Notes under the pieces: model-generated | Databases searched by the model: none | What the model saw: only the letters and a program-made list of their open reading frames with translations | What the model was told of the DNA's origin: nothing | Shown: positions 34,763 through 45,004 of the stretch, in pieces | How positions within the stretch are numbered: position 1 is the stretch's first letter | Layout: each line of letters opens with the position of its first letter | Translations under genes and position numbers: made by a program | NCBI GenBank assembly: GCA_910575725.1 | Contig: CAJTFE010000017.1 | Span: 1 to 64,000, forward strand | DNA length: 64,000 bases | Reading direction: 5' to 3' | Source: Clostridia bacterium | GTDB taxonomy: Bacteria; Bacillota; Clostridia; Lachnospirales; Lachnospiraceae

Positions 34763-34791
34763 ATGACACAGGCAGCGGTATGTGGTATAAT
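34763..34791 (+). promoter_or_regulatory. Promoter of ICE recombinase
   Basis: ATGACA (34763-34768) and TATAAT (34786-34791) are 17 bases apart, with the extended TGG before the -10. It lies 49 bases before the recombinase start. Confidence 0.7.
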
Positions 34792-34795
34792 ATAA

Positions 34796-36517
<1,722 letters not shown>

Positions 36518-36530
36518 CATACATCAAAAA

Positions 36531-36577
36531 GAGGTAAGATAACACCCTCTGCAAAAAAGGTATCGTTATCTTACCTC
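36531..36577. terminator. 13-bp perfect inverted repeat after ICE recombinase
   Basis: GAGGTAAGATAAC (36531-36543) and GTTATCTTACCTC (36565-36577) flank 21 bases. It may terminate the recombinase transcript, though no T-run follows. It may instead be part of the ICE right end, which is expected close by. Confidence 0.5.
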
Positions 36578-36647
36578 AACAAAATTTGTACCCGAAAATC
36601 CATCGTCTATGTAAACGCTGTCTTTGATACAATTTGATTTTTCATTA

Positions 36648-36766
36648 AACCCCATTATTTTTTACCGATACCCCGCGATTTTTTATCATACTCCATGATT
36701 TTTCCTATACCCCGTGATTTTTCCCCATACTCCACGATTTTTCCTATACTCCGTGATTTTTCCCAT
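36648..36766. repeat. Tandem array of 19-20 bp units
   Basis: Units with consensus ATACYCCRYGATTTTTCC begin at 36668, 36688, 36707, 36727 and 36746, spaced 20, 19, 20 and 19, with a degenerate copy at 36648. The alternate units are more alike, so the true unit may be 39 bases. No spacers are present, so it is not a CRISPR array. It lies between the ICE and the promoter at 36782. Confidence 0.7.
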
Positions 36767-36781
36767 AAAAAATCAAAAGCT

Positions 36782-36811
36782 TTGGAAATATCCTGGCATC
36801 CGTGGTATAAT
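36782..36811 (+). promoter_or_regulatory. Promoter before 36844 gene
   Basis: TTGGAA (36782-36787) and TATAAT (36806-36811) are 18 bases apart. The start codon is 33 bases downstream, with AAGGAGG between. Confidence 0.75.
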
Positions 36812-36843
36812 TGCTTCATTGAACACTTAAGGAGGCACACGGA

Positions 36844-37848
36844 ATGGACGTATACCATGATAACAATATATGGGGGAAAGGCTCGCCTGAAACCAAGCTG
36901 ACAGCCCTCCCTGTCAATCACTCTTTTCTTTGGGGAGAACAGGAAATACTTATCCCAGCAGTCTATGTAGGCAAAGCAGGCGCCGCCCTCGATGTATGCG
37001 CAAAAATCCCGATAGAAGATATGGCGGCATTTCTGAAAAAATGGGATTATGAGCGGCGGATGTCCCTAAAAACCCCAGAAGAATTTGAGCAGATAGATGC
37101 GGACAACCCCGGAAGCAGGGAATTTGCCGTAGAAATATGCCTTGATGGTACGCCACTGGTGCGCCGCATGAGCAGCAGCCTGAGATGGTATCCGGAAAAT
37201 ATAATTCAGATGGGGAATGCCAATCCAGCCAGCGAGGACGGATTTGAAAATAATAAATCTGCCGAGGAATGGATGGGGACTTATGGCTGCGACAAGGGAT
37301 GCTGCTGGTATTTTGAGCGGCTTTCCTATAATTGGGACGGAGAACCGATACTGTCCCCTCAGAAAATATCACTTGCTTTCCGGGCAAACTTAATCTCCAT
37401 CACTGCGGGGCATTTTTCCTCTGACGTTTCCTGTGATGGCAAAACGGTAAAGACAGCCCATCCCATAACCGGTCAGGAATACACCCTGACACTGCATAGT
37501 TGCGAACAGATCAGGAACAGCTTCGCAGAAATTGGAGCGAAAGGTGTGGTTTACCCAGAATACTGCCAGATACTCTCTTACAGCATTGCACCAGAAATAG
37601 ACCGCAGCCTTTTTTGCATCCGCGACTACGCAGAAGGCGACCACCCAAGAATGGGTGATGCCCAAGGGCCGCCGGGCGGGCCAGACGGCCCCACAGCAGT
37701 TTTTATGGCCGGGAAAAATGCCGCTCCTGACAAACGGATGGCAGCTTCCTCCCTGCATTTTGAGCCTGTGTCAGAAGTGCAGTGGCGGATGGTATTCCAG
37801 ATAAAGCCAAAGAATGATGCAGAAATCAGCTTTCCCATCAAAGCATGA
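36844..37848 (+). CDS. Unidentified 334-aa protein
   Basis: The start is well supported by TAAGGAGGCACACGGA. The protein is soluble, with no signal peptide or membrane segment. It has several aromatic/cysteine motifs (GCDKGCCWYFERLSYNWDGE) and a segment GDAQGPPGGPDGPTAVF near residue 275. I do not recognise the family. It has a clear promoter and a hairpin at 37889-37921 (CCCCCGGAGC with its complement) after it, so it is a single-gene unit. Whether it belongs to the chromosome or to mobile DNA is unclear. Confidence 0.75.
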   Translation: MDVYHDNNIWGKGSPETKLTALPVNHSFLWGEQEILIPAVYVGKAGAALDVCAKIPIEDMAAFLKKWDYERRMSLKTPEEFEQIDADNPGSREFAVEICLDGTPLVRRMSSSLRWYPENIIQMGNANPASEDGFENNKSAEEWMGTYGCDKGCCWYFERLSYNWDGEPILSPQKISLAFRANLISITAGHFSSDVSCDGKTVKTAHPITGQEYTLTLHSCEQIRNSFAEIGAKGVVYPEYCQILSYSIAPEIDRSLFCIRDYAEGDHPRMGDAQGPPGGPDGPTAVFMAGKNAAPDKRMAASSLHFEPVSEVQWRMVFQIKPKNDAEISFPIKA

Positions 37849-37888
37849 TCCCACACAAATAGCAGCATAAACATTAACCACACAGAAT

Positions 37889-37921
37889 CCCCCGGAGCCG
37901 TTTTCTTCCCTGCTCCGGGGG
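37889..37921. terminator. Hairpin between convergent genes
   Basis: A perfect 10-bp stem CCCCCGGAGC (37889-37898) / GCTCCGGGGG (37912-37921) lies between the 36844 gene and the convergent recombinase pseudogene. No long T-run is present on either side. Confidence 0.6.
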
Positions 37922-37930
37922 ACTATATTC

Positions 37931-39509
37931 TCATGCCTTTATCTCCATCCCGTTCTTGAAAGTGAAGCGGATGTCCTCCCTGCTGTACACCGTGGCGTAC
38001 TCCACAAGGCTGTACCAGTCGTCCTCGTTAAATTCCGTGAGCGGGCCGTCCCGCTTTTCCAAGGCGGAAACAAACCTCCCGATCTTCTCCCGCTTCGCCT
38101 GCCGCTCCGTGATGGCCTGGCTGACTTCCGAAAGCCGCCCCTTCGCCCTGTTGAACCGCCCCGCCAGCCCGTCATACTTTTTCTGGTACTCCGTCTGGTC
38201 AAGGGCGACGCGGGCATTCTCCGCCACGCACTGTTCAATCAGCTCCGCCACCACGTTCATCTCCTCCTGCAGCCGCAGGCGCTCCGTCTCCAGCTCCGCG
38301 GTGCCGAAAAGCGTGTCTTTTATGGAATCGTAATCCTCCCGCACCCCGTCCTTTTCTGCAAAGATGGCATTGGCCGCTTTCAGGAAAAGCTGTTTGATGG
38401 TTTCCTCGTCAAGGTGGGGCGTGCCGCATTTCTCCCCGCCGTCAAACTTGTGGTTGCACTGCCAGATGGTCTTGCGGTACTTGCTGTTGGAATGCCACAC
38501 CTTGGAGCCATACCAGCCCCCGCAGTCCGCACATTTTATCCGGCCGGAGAATACGCCCATGCTGCCCGCCCGGTTCTTCCCGGAATGCCTGGCCGCCATC
38601 TGGTGCTGCGCCTCCTCGAACACGGGGGGGGCTGATGATGGCCTGGTGGTTGTTCTCCACATAATACTGCGGCACCTCGCCCTCGTTTACCTTCTTCTGC
38701 TTGGTGAGGAAGTCCACCGTGTACACCTTCTGCAGGAGAGCGTCGCCTTTATATTTTTCGTTGGTAAGAATGCTTTTGACCGTGCTGGACGACCATGCCT
38801 CCTTTCCGCCGGGCGAGGGGATGCCTTCCGCCATCAGCAGCTTTGCGATTGCGTGGGGCGAGCGCCCCTGCAGGAAGAGGCCGTAAATCCTGCGGACAAT
38901 CTCCGCCTGTTCCTCATTGACGACGAGGTTCCCGTCCTCTCCCCTGTCGTAGCCCAGGAACCGCTTGAACGGCACCGTGACCTTGCCGTCTGCGAAACGC
39001 TTTCTCTGCCCCCAGGTGCAGTTCTCCGAGATGCTCCGGCTCTCCTCCTGCGCCAGCGAGGACATGATGGTCAGCAGCAGCTCGCCCTTGCCGTCAAACG
39101 TCCAGATGTTCTCTTTCTCGAAGTAGCACTCCACCCTGTTCTCCTTCAGCTTCCGGATGGTCGTGAGGCTGTCCACCGTGTTCCTTGCGAAGCGGGAGAC
39201 GCTCTTGGTGATGATGAGGTCGATGGCGCCGGAAAGGGCGTCCTCCACCATTTTGTTGAATCCGTCGCGCTTTTTCGTGTTGCAGCCGGTTATCCCTTCG
39301 TCTGCGTACACGGACACAAACTCCCAGTCCTCGCGCCCGTTGATGTAGTTCGTGTAATAGTCCACCTGCGCCTCGTAGCTGCTCTGCTGCTCCTCATGGT
39401 CGGTGGAGACGCGGGCATAAGCGGCCACCCTGCGTTTTTTATAGCTGCCTATCGGTGCAGCCGTGTGCCTGTTCACCGTGGCCGGTATCGTGATCACGCT
39501 CTTTGCCAT
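37931..39509 (-). pseudogene. Large serine recombinase, frameshifted
   Basis: The N-terminal part (38645-39509) has the resolvase domain with AAYARVSTDHEEQQ (catalytic serine) and ITKSVSRFARN, and a recombinase domain ending NNHQAIISP. The C-terminal part in another frame continues PVFEEAQHQMAARHSGKN, then a zinc ribbon (CADCGGWYG, then CNHKFDGGEKCGTPH) and a coiled coil. The break lies in a run of eight G on the plus strand at 38624-38631; one base fewer would join the frames. It is either a true inactivation or a sequencing error. It overlaps the fragment 39494-39874, so it was once part of a tandem recombinase pair. Confidence 0.88.
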
Positions 39510-39874
39510 TTCTCCGCCCTCCCTTCTTTGAAATGGAATTCCAGGCTCCCGTCCGGGAATGCCGTGATCTCCTCTATCCGCTCCTCAAATTCCGTCTCAC
39601 TGAATTCCTCCAGCCCCATCATGTGTGCGGAAACCTGCCTCAGCTTATAATCGGTGCAGTTCGGGTTATGGCATTCCACATTTTTCCTTTTCTTACCGAT
39701 GCAGTACCAGTACACCCATTTCCCCGCGCTGTTCACCCGGTGGTATGTATTCCCGCAGGCGGCGCATTTCACCTTCCCCCGGAAGCAGTCCGTGACCGTT
39801 GCGACGTGCCTTGGCTGTACCTCCGTTCTGGATTTGATTTCTCTTGACTTTTGGATAAATGAAAAAGCCGCCAC
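39494..39874 (-). pseudogene. C-terminal fragment of a second serine recombinase
   Basis: The frame covers only a zinc ribbon (FRGKVKCAACGNTYHRVNS, CIGKKRKNVECHNPNC) and the C-terminal tail of a large serine recombinase. The resolvase and recombinase domains are absent upstream, and the frame meets unrelated sequence near 39875. It overlaps the next recombinase start by 16 bases, as in intact tandem pairs. Confidence 0.75.
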
Positions 39875-40236
39875 ACCGCACCACGAATGACAGGAGTGTT
39901 TTCTCCTGCTCGGATTCGCAATGCTATGTAACGGCTTTGAAATTCAAAACCATGCTGCCATACACCAGCCGAAAAGGGCAGCATAAATTCGGCAGCGGTC
40001 AGCCTTGTCCATTGGCTGACATTCCGTTCTTCCATCTATGTGCTATTTCATTTTCAATCTTCCAATTCCCTCACGGGTATTTCAGAATATCATAGCGGCT
40101 GTACCCATGTCAAGATTTTGGGCAAACTTTTTAGTATTCCCTGTGGACAGGAATTTTATACATCAATTTTATAATTTGGCGGGGGAATTTTATCCCCCAC
40201 CCAATAGCCCGTCAAAAAGCTGTCTTTATTAGTTGG
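39875..40236. other. Gap with no recognised gene
   Basis: 362 bases between a truncated recombinase and the sigma-like gene. Frames here are short and without motifs. It probably marks a junction between two pieces of mobile DNA. The stretch 40124-40210 is AT-rich. Confidence 0.5.
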
Positions 40237-40662
40237 TTATAAAATCTTCCGCAACTTTTTCCGCAGATGGTCTAATCGTGCATAAATAGCCCCTGTTGTC
40301 AATCCAACAAGCGGTGCAATTTCCTTTGTGGAATAGCCCTGCATTTTCAGCAGGATGATTTGCAGGGTACGCCTGTCCACCGTAAGCAATGCCCGATACA
40401 GAGTTTCGTCCTCAATCTCATCCAGTAAATCAGCAACGGTCTTTACCTCGGCATTCCGCTCCCTGTCTGCCATTCCCTCAAGGTATTCTCCAAAGTCGCT
40501 TGTCCAATGGTAAAACCGCCTGTTGGAATTGAAGTCTGCCCTGTCGTCTGTGCGGATTTGTTCAATGGTGGTTTCATCAACTCCATGCTCCCGTAATATT
40601 TTTTCCTCGGCTTCTTTCCAGATAAGCCATTTCCTGTTCTCCCGTCCGTTGTTGTATGCCAT
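40237..40662 (-). CDS. Sigma-70-like HTH regulator
   Basis: This 141-aa protein has a C-terminal region-4-like segment (RTLQIILLKMQGYSTKEIAP followed by LVGLTTGAIYARLDHLRKKL). Start 40662 follows GGAGGAAAAAAGA. It resembles sigma-factor-like proteins of Firmicute mobile elements. It stands alone, with MATE and MocR-type genes beyond. Confidence 0.75.
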   Translation of the reverse strand: MAYNNGRENRKWLIWKEAEEKILREHGVDETTIEQIRTDDRADFNSNRRFYHWTSDFGEYLEGMADRERNAEVKTVADLLDEIEDETLYRALLTVDRRTLQIILLKMQGYSTKEIAPLVGLTTGAIYARLDHLRKKLRKIL

Positions 40663-41248
40663 TCTTTTTTCCTCCAATCTGAAATTTTTGAAAATGCTAA
40701 AAACCAGATTGGATAGGAGGCGAACGGCAGCCAACAGCAGAAACAGCCCTGCGGCACATTCCGATAAAAAACGACAAAAGAAAAACCGCAAAGGCTCGGT
40801 GACCTCTACGGTTATAGGAGATACATATTCTGTTAAGTGGAGATTATACTTCTGGTTGCATGGCAAGAAGTAGCGTTGCATGGGCAGGGATTTTTTTAAC
40901 TGGCTTCCTGCTATTCCCCGATATGCTATGTACGGATAAATTCTGTGTTGCATGAGCAGATAGATTACCGCCCGAAAAAAGAACATAAAAACCCCTCCAA
41001 ACTTCAAAAACAGGTCTGGAGAGTGTCTGTTAAGTTTTTTAGGGCATAGCAATACCGCCCACCACACGCCGTTTTTTTATATGGTGAACATCCATGCTAT
41101 GAATGAAATGCAGGCAATAAGCAATAGCTATCCATCTTCTTTTTATCCTCAACACAAATTTGTTTTTTTGCAGATAGCTGTTGCTTAAATTGCCACATTA
41201 ATTTTTTATCCATTGATTCAAGTTTGGTAAAATTCTTTATGTATATTT
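40663..41248. other. 586-bp stretch without recognised gene
   Basis: There are no convincing coding frames; a long open frame in phase with the sigma-like gene has no motif. AT-rich portions at 41100-41248 lie after the MATE stop, and may include its terminator, but no clean hairpin with T-run was found. Confidence 0.4.
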
Positions 41249-42574
41249 TTATTGTTTTTCTTTTTTGCTGACATGATAAAAATAAATTGCGCGGATTAAT
41301 AGCCCTCCAAACCAGCCGATTGGAGCGGCTATCCAAATTCCATTATAACCAAGCTTTGTGCCAGACAAAATAATAGCGACAGGCACTTGAAGACAGCACA
41401 GGGAACATATGGAAGCAATCATCGGCACAAATGATTTTCCATACCCCAAAAGCAATCCGTTTAATACCTGCATGGCTGCAAAGATAATATAAAAAGCAGG
41501 CACAATCTTCAGATAGCTGTTGCCAATATCTAAAACAGACGTATCCCTATTGAATATTGATATAAATACAGACGGAAACAATACAATGACAACAGAAATA
41601 CACGCTGATACTGCAATCCCCATAACCAATGCGTATTTCCCGCCTTTCAATACCCTGTCTTTCCTTTTTGCCCCTAAATTCTGGGCAGTAAAATTAGTCA
41701 TAGCCTGCCCTAAGTTCAAGGCGGGCATTTCTGCAAAAGCATCTACCTTAGATGCGGCAGTATATGCCGCCATGCAATCCGTGCCAAACCCATTAATCAG
41801 AAACTGCAATGACATAAATCCCACACTCACAAATACTTGCTGTATCATGGCGGGCGTACCTATCTTCAAGCTCTTTTTTAATTCTGCCTTGTCAAACTGT
41901 AAATGCAATACATTAATAAACAAGCTGCGATAATGTATTTTCATATATACCATACAAACGATAAATGACAAAAGCTGCGATAACACAGTCGCAAATGCCG
42001 CCCCTGCCACACCCATTCCGAATGCCTTAATGAACAATATATCAAGCACAATATTCAGAAGCGCTGCCACTATCAGAATATATGTAGGTGTTTTTGAATC
42101 CCCCATCCCGCGAAGAATATTTGTAAGCGCGTTATATGCAAACGTGGGGATAACGCCGATAAACATAATTTTAAGATATATGTCAGCCGCTTCAAGCAAA
42201 GCGGACGGCACTCGGAAGACAAGCAGAATCTGATAGGAAAAACATATGCCCAAAGCAGCAATTATCAAACTGAGGCAAAAGCAGAAAGCAAATCCCGTAT
42301 CCATAACTTTTTTCGCAGATTCCATGTCCTTACTGCCAAAATAACGTGAAACCAATATGCTTGCCCCCATTGAAATGCCCATAGAAAGGGCAATCAGCAG
42401 ATAGTGTATCTGAAAACTGAACCCTACCGCCGCCAGACATTCTTTCCCCAAAAAATTACCTACAATAACCGTATCCGCAAGATTATATAGTTGCTGGAAT
42501 AGATTGCCGACCAAAATTGGCAGTGAAAATAAAAATATTGTCTTTAACTCATGTTCTCTCGTTAAATCCTTCAT
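41249..42574 (-). CDS. MATE-family exporter
   Basis: This 441-aa protein has about 12 membrane segments and starts MKDLTREHELKTIFLFSLPI, followed by LVGNLFQQLYNLADTVIVGNF, the MATE signature. GAAAGAGGTTACGAA precedes the ATG. It is divergent from the MocR-type regulator at 42731, with a shared 150-base control region holding a palindrome. The regulator therefore probably controls it. Substrate unknown. It is not a copy of the ICE MATE gene. Confidence 0.9.
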   Translation of the reverse strand: MKDLTREHELKTIFLFSLPILVGNLFQQLYNLADTVIVGNFLGKECLAAVGFSFQIHYLLIALSMGISMGASILVSRYFGSKDMESAKKVMDTGFAFCFCLSLIIAALGICFSYQILLVFRVPSALLEAADIYLKIMFIGVIPTFAYNALTNILRGMGDSKTPTYILIVAALLNIVLDILFIKAFGMGVAGAAFATVLSQLLSFIVCMVYMKIHYRSLFINVLHLQFDKAELKKSLKIGTPAMIQQVFVSVGFMSLQFLINGFGTDCMAAYTAASKVDAFAEMPALNLGQAMTNFTAQNLGAKRKDRVLKGGKYALVMGIAVSACISVVIVLFPSVFISIFNRDTSVLDIGNSYLKIVPAFYIIFAAMQVLNGLLLGYGKSFVPMIASICSLCCLQVPVAIILSGTKLGYNGIWIAAPIGWFGGLLIRAIYFYHVSKKEKQ

Positions 42575-42644
42575 TTCGTAACCTCTTTCCTACTAAAATA
42601 AAATTTATTCCTTTTTGTTGCATGGTATTGTTTGCACATAATAC

Positions 42645-42693
42645 ATACAATATAGATTGTATTCTTGACTTTGTATGTTTTCAATGCTAATAT
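42645..42693. promoter_or_regulatory. Operator candidate and promoter between MATE and MocR genes
   Basis: A perfect palindrome ATACAAT-ATAG-ATTGTAT lies at 42645-42662. The rightward promoter TTGACT (42665-42670) and TAATAT (42688-42693), with 17-base spacing, follows immediately. Further ATTGTATG/TTTGTATG half sites lie at 42670-42699. MocR-type proteins bind such repeats in divergent promoters. Confidence 0.65.
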
Positions 42694-42730
42694 TGTATGT
42701 AAGACAATTTTGAGCAGGGAGGGAAAAAGC

Positions 42731-44134
42731 TTGCCAGTTAATTCTTTTGAAAATTACCCAATGCCATGGATACCCGATAAAGAAAAATTAAAATCACCAA
42801 TTTATATATCTATTGCGGAACTTTTGGAACAGGATATCCAAAGCGGCAAACTGGCTGGAAATACAAAACTGCCGCCCCAAAGGGAATTAGCAGACTTTCT
42901 TGATTTGAACCTAAGCACAATAACCCGTGCATTCAAGATTTGTGAAAATAAGGGGCTAATCTATGCCAATATAGGGCAAGGCACATTTGTATCCCCAAAT
43001 GCCGCCATCCCTTTTTTACATAAGGCAAATAACGGGTGCGTAGAACTGGGCATAATCAGACCTTTTTACCAGTATAATAAGATTGTCGCTGATATTGCGC
43101 AAAAAACCATACAACGCAATACTTCCCAGTATCTTTTTGAATTTGACAGCATATCGGAATCTTACAAGCACAAACAGACCGCCATAAAATGGCTGAAATC
43201 TTTCCATATAGAAACAGAGCCTGAAAACATCATGCTGACGGCAGGAACTCAAAATGCCCTGACGATTGTATTTTTGGCTCTTTTCCACTCTGGAGATAAA
43301 ATCCTAACTGATTCTTACACTTATTCCAATTTTATCGGCTTAGCCAGACAGTTAAATGTCCAGTTGATATCAGTAGCCGCAGATGAGGATGGAATGATAC
43401 CCGACCTAGTGGAAAAGCAGTGCAGGATAATGGATATAAAAGGAATCTTCCTAATGCCGTCCTGCAATAATCCGACAGGAACTGTCATGTCAATGGAACG
43501 AAAAAGGAAAATTGCCAGCCTCATACAGCAATACCATCTGATTTTAATGGAAGATGACGCTTATGGATTTATTGCAAATGATACAGGAGAACCGATTCAG
43601 ACATTGATACCAGATAATACCATTTACCTGCACAGCCTGTCAAAATCACTTTCAGCAGGCTTAAGATGCGCATATATGGTTATCCCTGATTGCTTAAGAC
43701 AAACCTTTCTTGAAACGGCTAATAATGTAAATTTGAAAATACCGCTGCTTAACGCAGAAATTATAAGCGAATTAATTGCAAGCGGCAATGCAGGCAGAAT
43801 CATAGGGCAGAAAAAAAGACAGGCAAAAGAACGGAACAGGATATATAAAAAATACTTTCCAGACAGCATCTGCCCGAATGAATACAGCTTCTTCCAATGG
43901 CTGCCCCTGCCTGCCCATTATAACGGTTATCAGTTGGAAATGCAGGCAACAGACAATGGCATTCATATCTTCTGTTCTGACCGTTTTACCGTTGGCAAAG
44001 CTGAATCCACAGCTATAAGAATTGCAACCTGTTCCCCTGATTCCTTACAACAATTGGAAACAGGACTGAAAACCCTAAAACATTTGCTGGATAAGAATCA
44101 GCAATATATTTCACAAGCTAATTTCATAATATAG
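42731..44134 (+). CDS. MocR-type PLP-dependent regulator (GntR-aminotransferase fusion)
   Basis: This 467-aa protein has an N-terminal winged helix of the GntR type (PPQRELADFLDLNLSTITRAF, about residues 52-72) and a fold-type I aminotransferase domain with the PLP lysine in HSLSKSLSAGLR near residue 305. TTG 42731 is chosen for GGGAGGGAAAAAGC; the frame is open further upstream, but only across the promoter. It would sense a small molecule and control the divergent MATE gene. Confidence 0.85.
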   Translation: MPVNSFENYPMPWIPDKEKLKSPIYISIAELLEQDIQSGKLAGNTKLPPQRELADFLDLNLSTITRAFKICENKGLIYANIGQGTFVSPNAAIPFLHKANNGCVELGIIRPFYQYNKIVADIAQKTIQRNTSQYLFEFDSISESYKHKQTAIKWLKSFHIETEPENIMLTAGTQNALTIVFLALFHSGDKILTDSYTYSNFIGLARQLNVQLISVAADEDGMIPDLVEKQCRIMDIKGIFLMPSCNNPTGTVMSMERKRKIASLIQQYHLILMEDDAYGFIANDTGEPIQTLIPDNTIYLHSLSKSLSAGLRCAYMVIPDCLRQTFLETANNVNLKIPLLNAEIISELIASGNAGRIIGQKKRQAKERNRIYKKYFPDSICPNEYSFFQWLPLPAHYNGYQLEMQATDNGIHIFCSDRFTVGKAESTAIRIATCSPDSLQQLETGLKTLKHLLDKNQQYISQANFII

Positions 44135-44186
44135 TTACTCCATTTGAAAGGCGGCAAAGAATTATATTCCCTGCCGCCAATTCTGA

Positions 44187-44558
44187 TTATATAAAAATAA
44201 TTTCTCCGTTCACAATTTCCCTCGCACAAGCCCTTATATTATTTATTTTGCCTGTCCACTCTATGGCATTTTCTTCCTTTAGCCGTTCCGTTATGTCCTG
44301 TGCCTGTTTCATGCTCTCTATAAGCCTTTCAAAGCGTTCCTGCGCCTGCCTGTCAATGACGGCTAGATAGGAGTTCAGTCTGCCACTTGTGAGAAGATTG
44401 GTGTATGTAACCTTGTGGTACTGTTTCAGATAATCCTGATGCCGCTGTCCCCATGTGCCTATCGGCTGTTCTTCTTCGTTGGGTAATATTAAATCTGGAA
44501 TAAGATACCCATTTTCTTCGTGATATGTGCCGCCTAACTGTTCAAATATTGACTTCAT
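44187..44558 (-). CDS. TnpV-type transposon-encoded protein
   Basis: This 123-aa protein starts MKSIFEQLGGTYHEENGYLI and contains PIGTWGQRHQDYLKQYHK, the signature of TnpV proteins in Tn4451-type elements. Start 44558 follows AGGAGTTTTTGCAT. The function is unknown. Its presence supports a mobile origin for 37.9-44.6 kb. Confidence 0.8.
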   Translation of the reverse strand: MKSIFEQLGGTYHEENGYLIPDLILPNEEEQPIGTWGQRHQDYLKQYHKVTYTNLLTSGRLNSYLAVIDRQAQERFERLIESMKQAQDITERLKEENAIEWTGKINNIRACAREIVNGEIIFI

Positions 44559-44652
44559 ATGCAAAAACTCCTTTTCTGTATGGTTTGGTTTCTGCGGGGC
44601 ATCTGCAAGCAATGTGTCAGCAGGCTGTATGTATATACTATCTTTAAGTTAA

Positions 44653-44979
44653 GTAATCCCCGGTTCTTTTACATCTATCCTTCGTGATTCCGTCAGAAAA
44701 AGTGACTTGTCTGCAAACGCTTCTTCCCAGGCGAACGCTCAGCCTCGGATCGGATCCTTAGATGAAGCCGGTTCCTTATCCGAGACGGAGCTTGAGGATA
44801 AATACTGCTCTATGTGCGGTTCCCAAATCAAAGAAGACGGTTCCTGTCCTATCTGCATTGTGCCGATCTTTATTTCCGGAAATCCCGGAGCAAATCCTTT
44901 GGGAGCCGCACCGTCTGGAACCGTACAGGCCGCATCCGGAAGCCGGTTGACAGCCACCTATCGCCATCGCAAGGGTTAA
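44653..44979 (+). pseudogene. 3' fragment of a zinc-ribbon protein gene
   Basis: An open frame with no plausible start at its left end runs to 44979. It contains YCSMCGSQIKEDGSCPICIV, two CxxC knuckles, in a serine/alanine-rich context. The 5' part is missing where mobile DNA begins (before 44653). It looks like the tail of a chromosomal gene cut by insertion or deletion. A short genuine ORF from TTG 44707 cannot be excluded. Confidence 0.5.
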
Positions 44980-45004
44980 AACCAATTGGAGAGCCGGCTT
45001 TCTC

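Noticed and set aside
36648..36766. Possible CRISPR array
   Set aside because: Units follow each other with no unique spacers and no cas genes are near.
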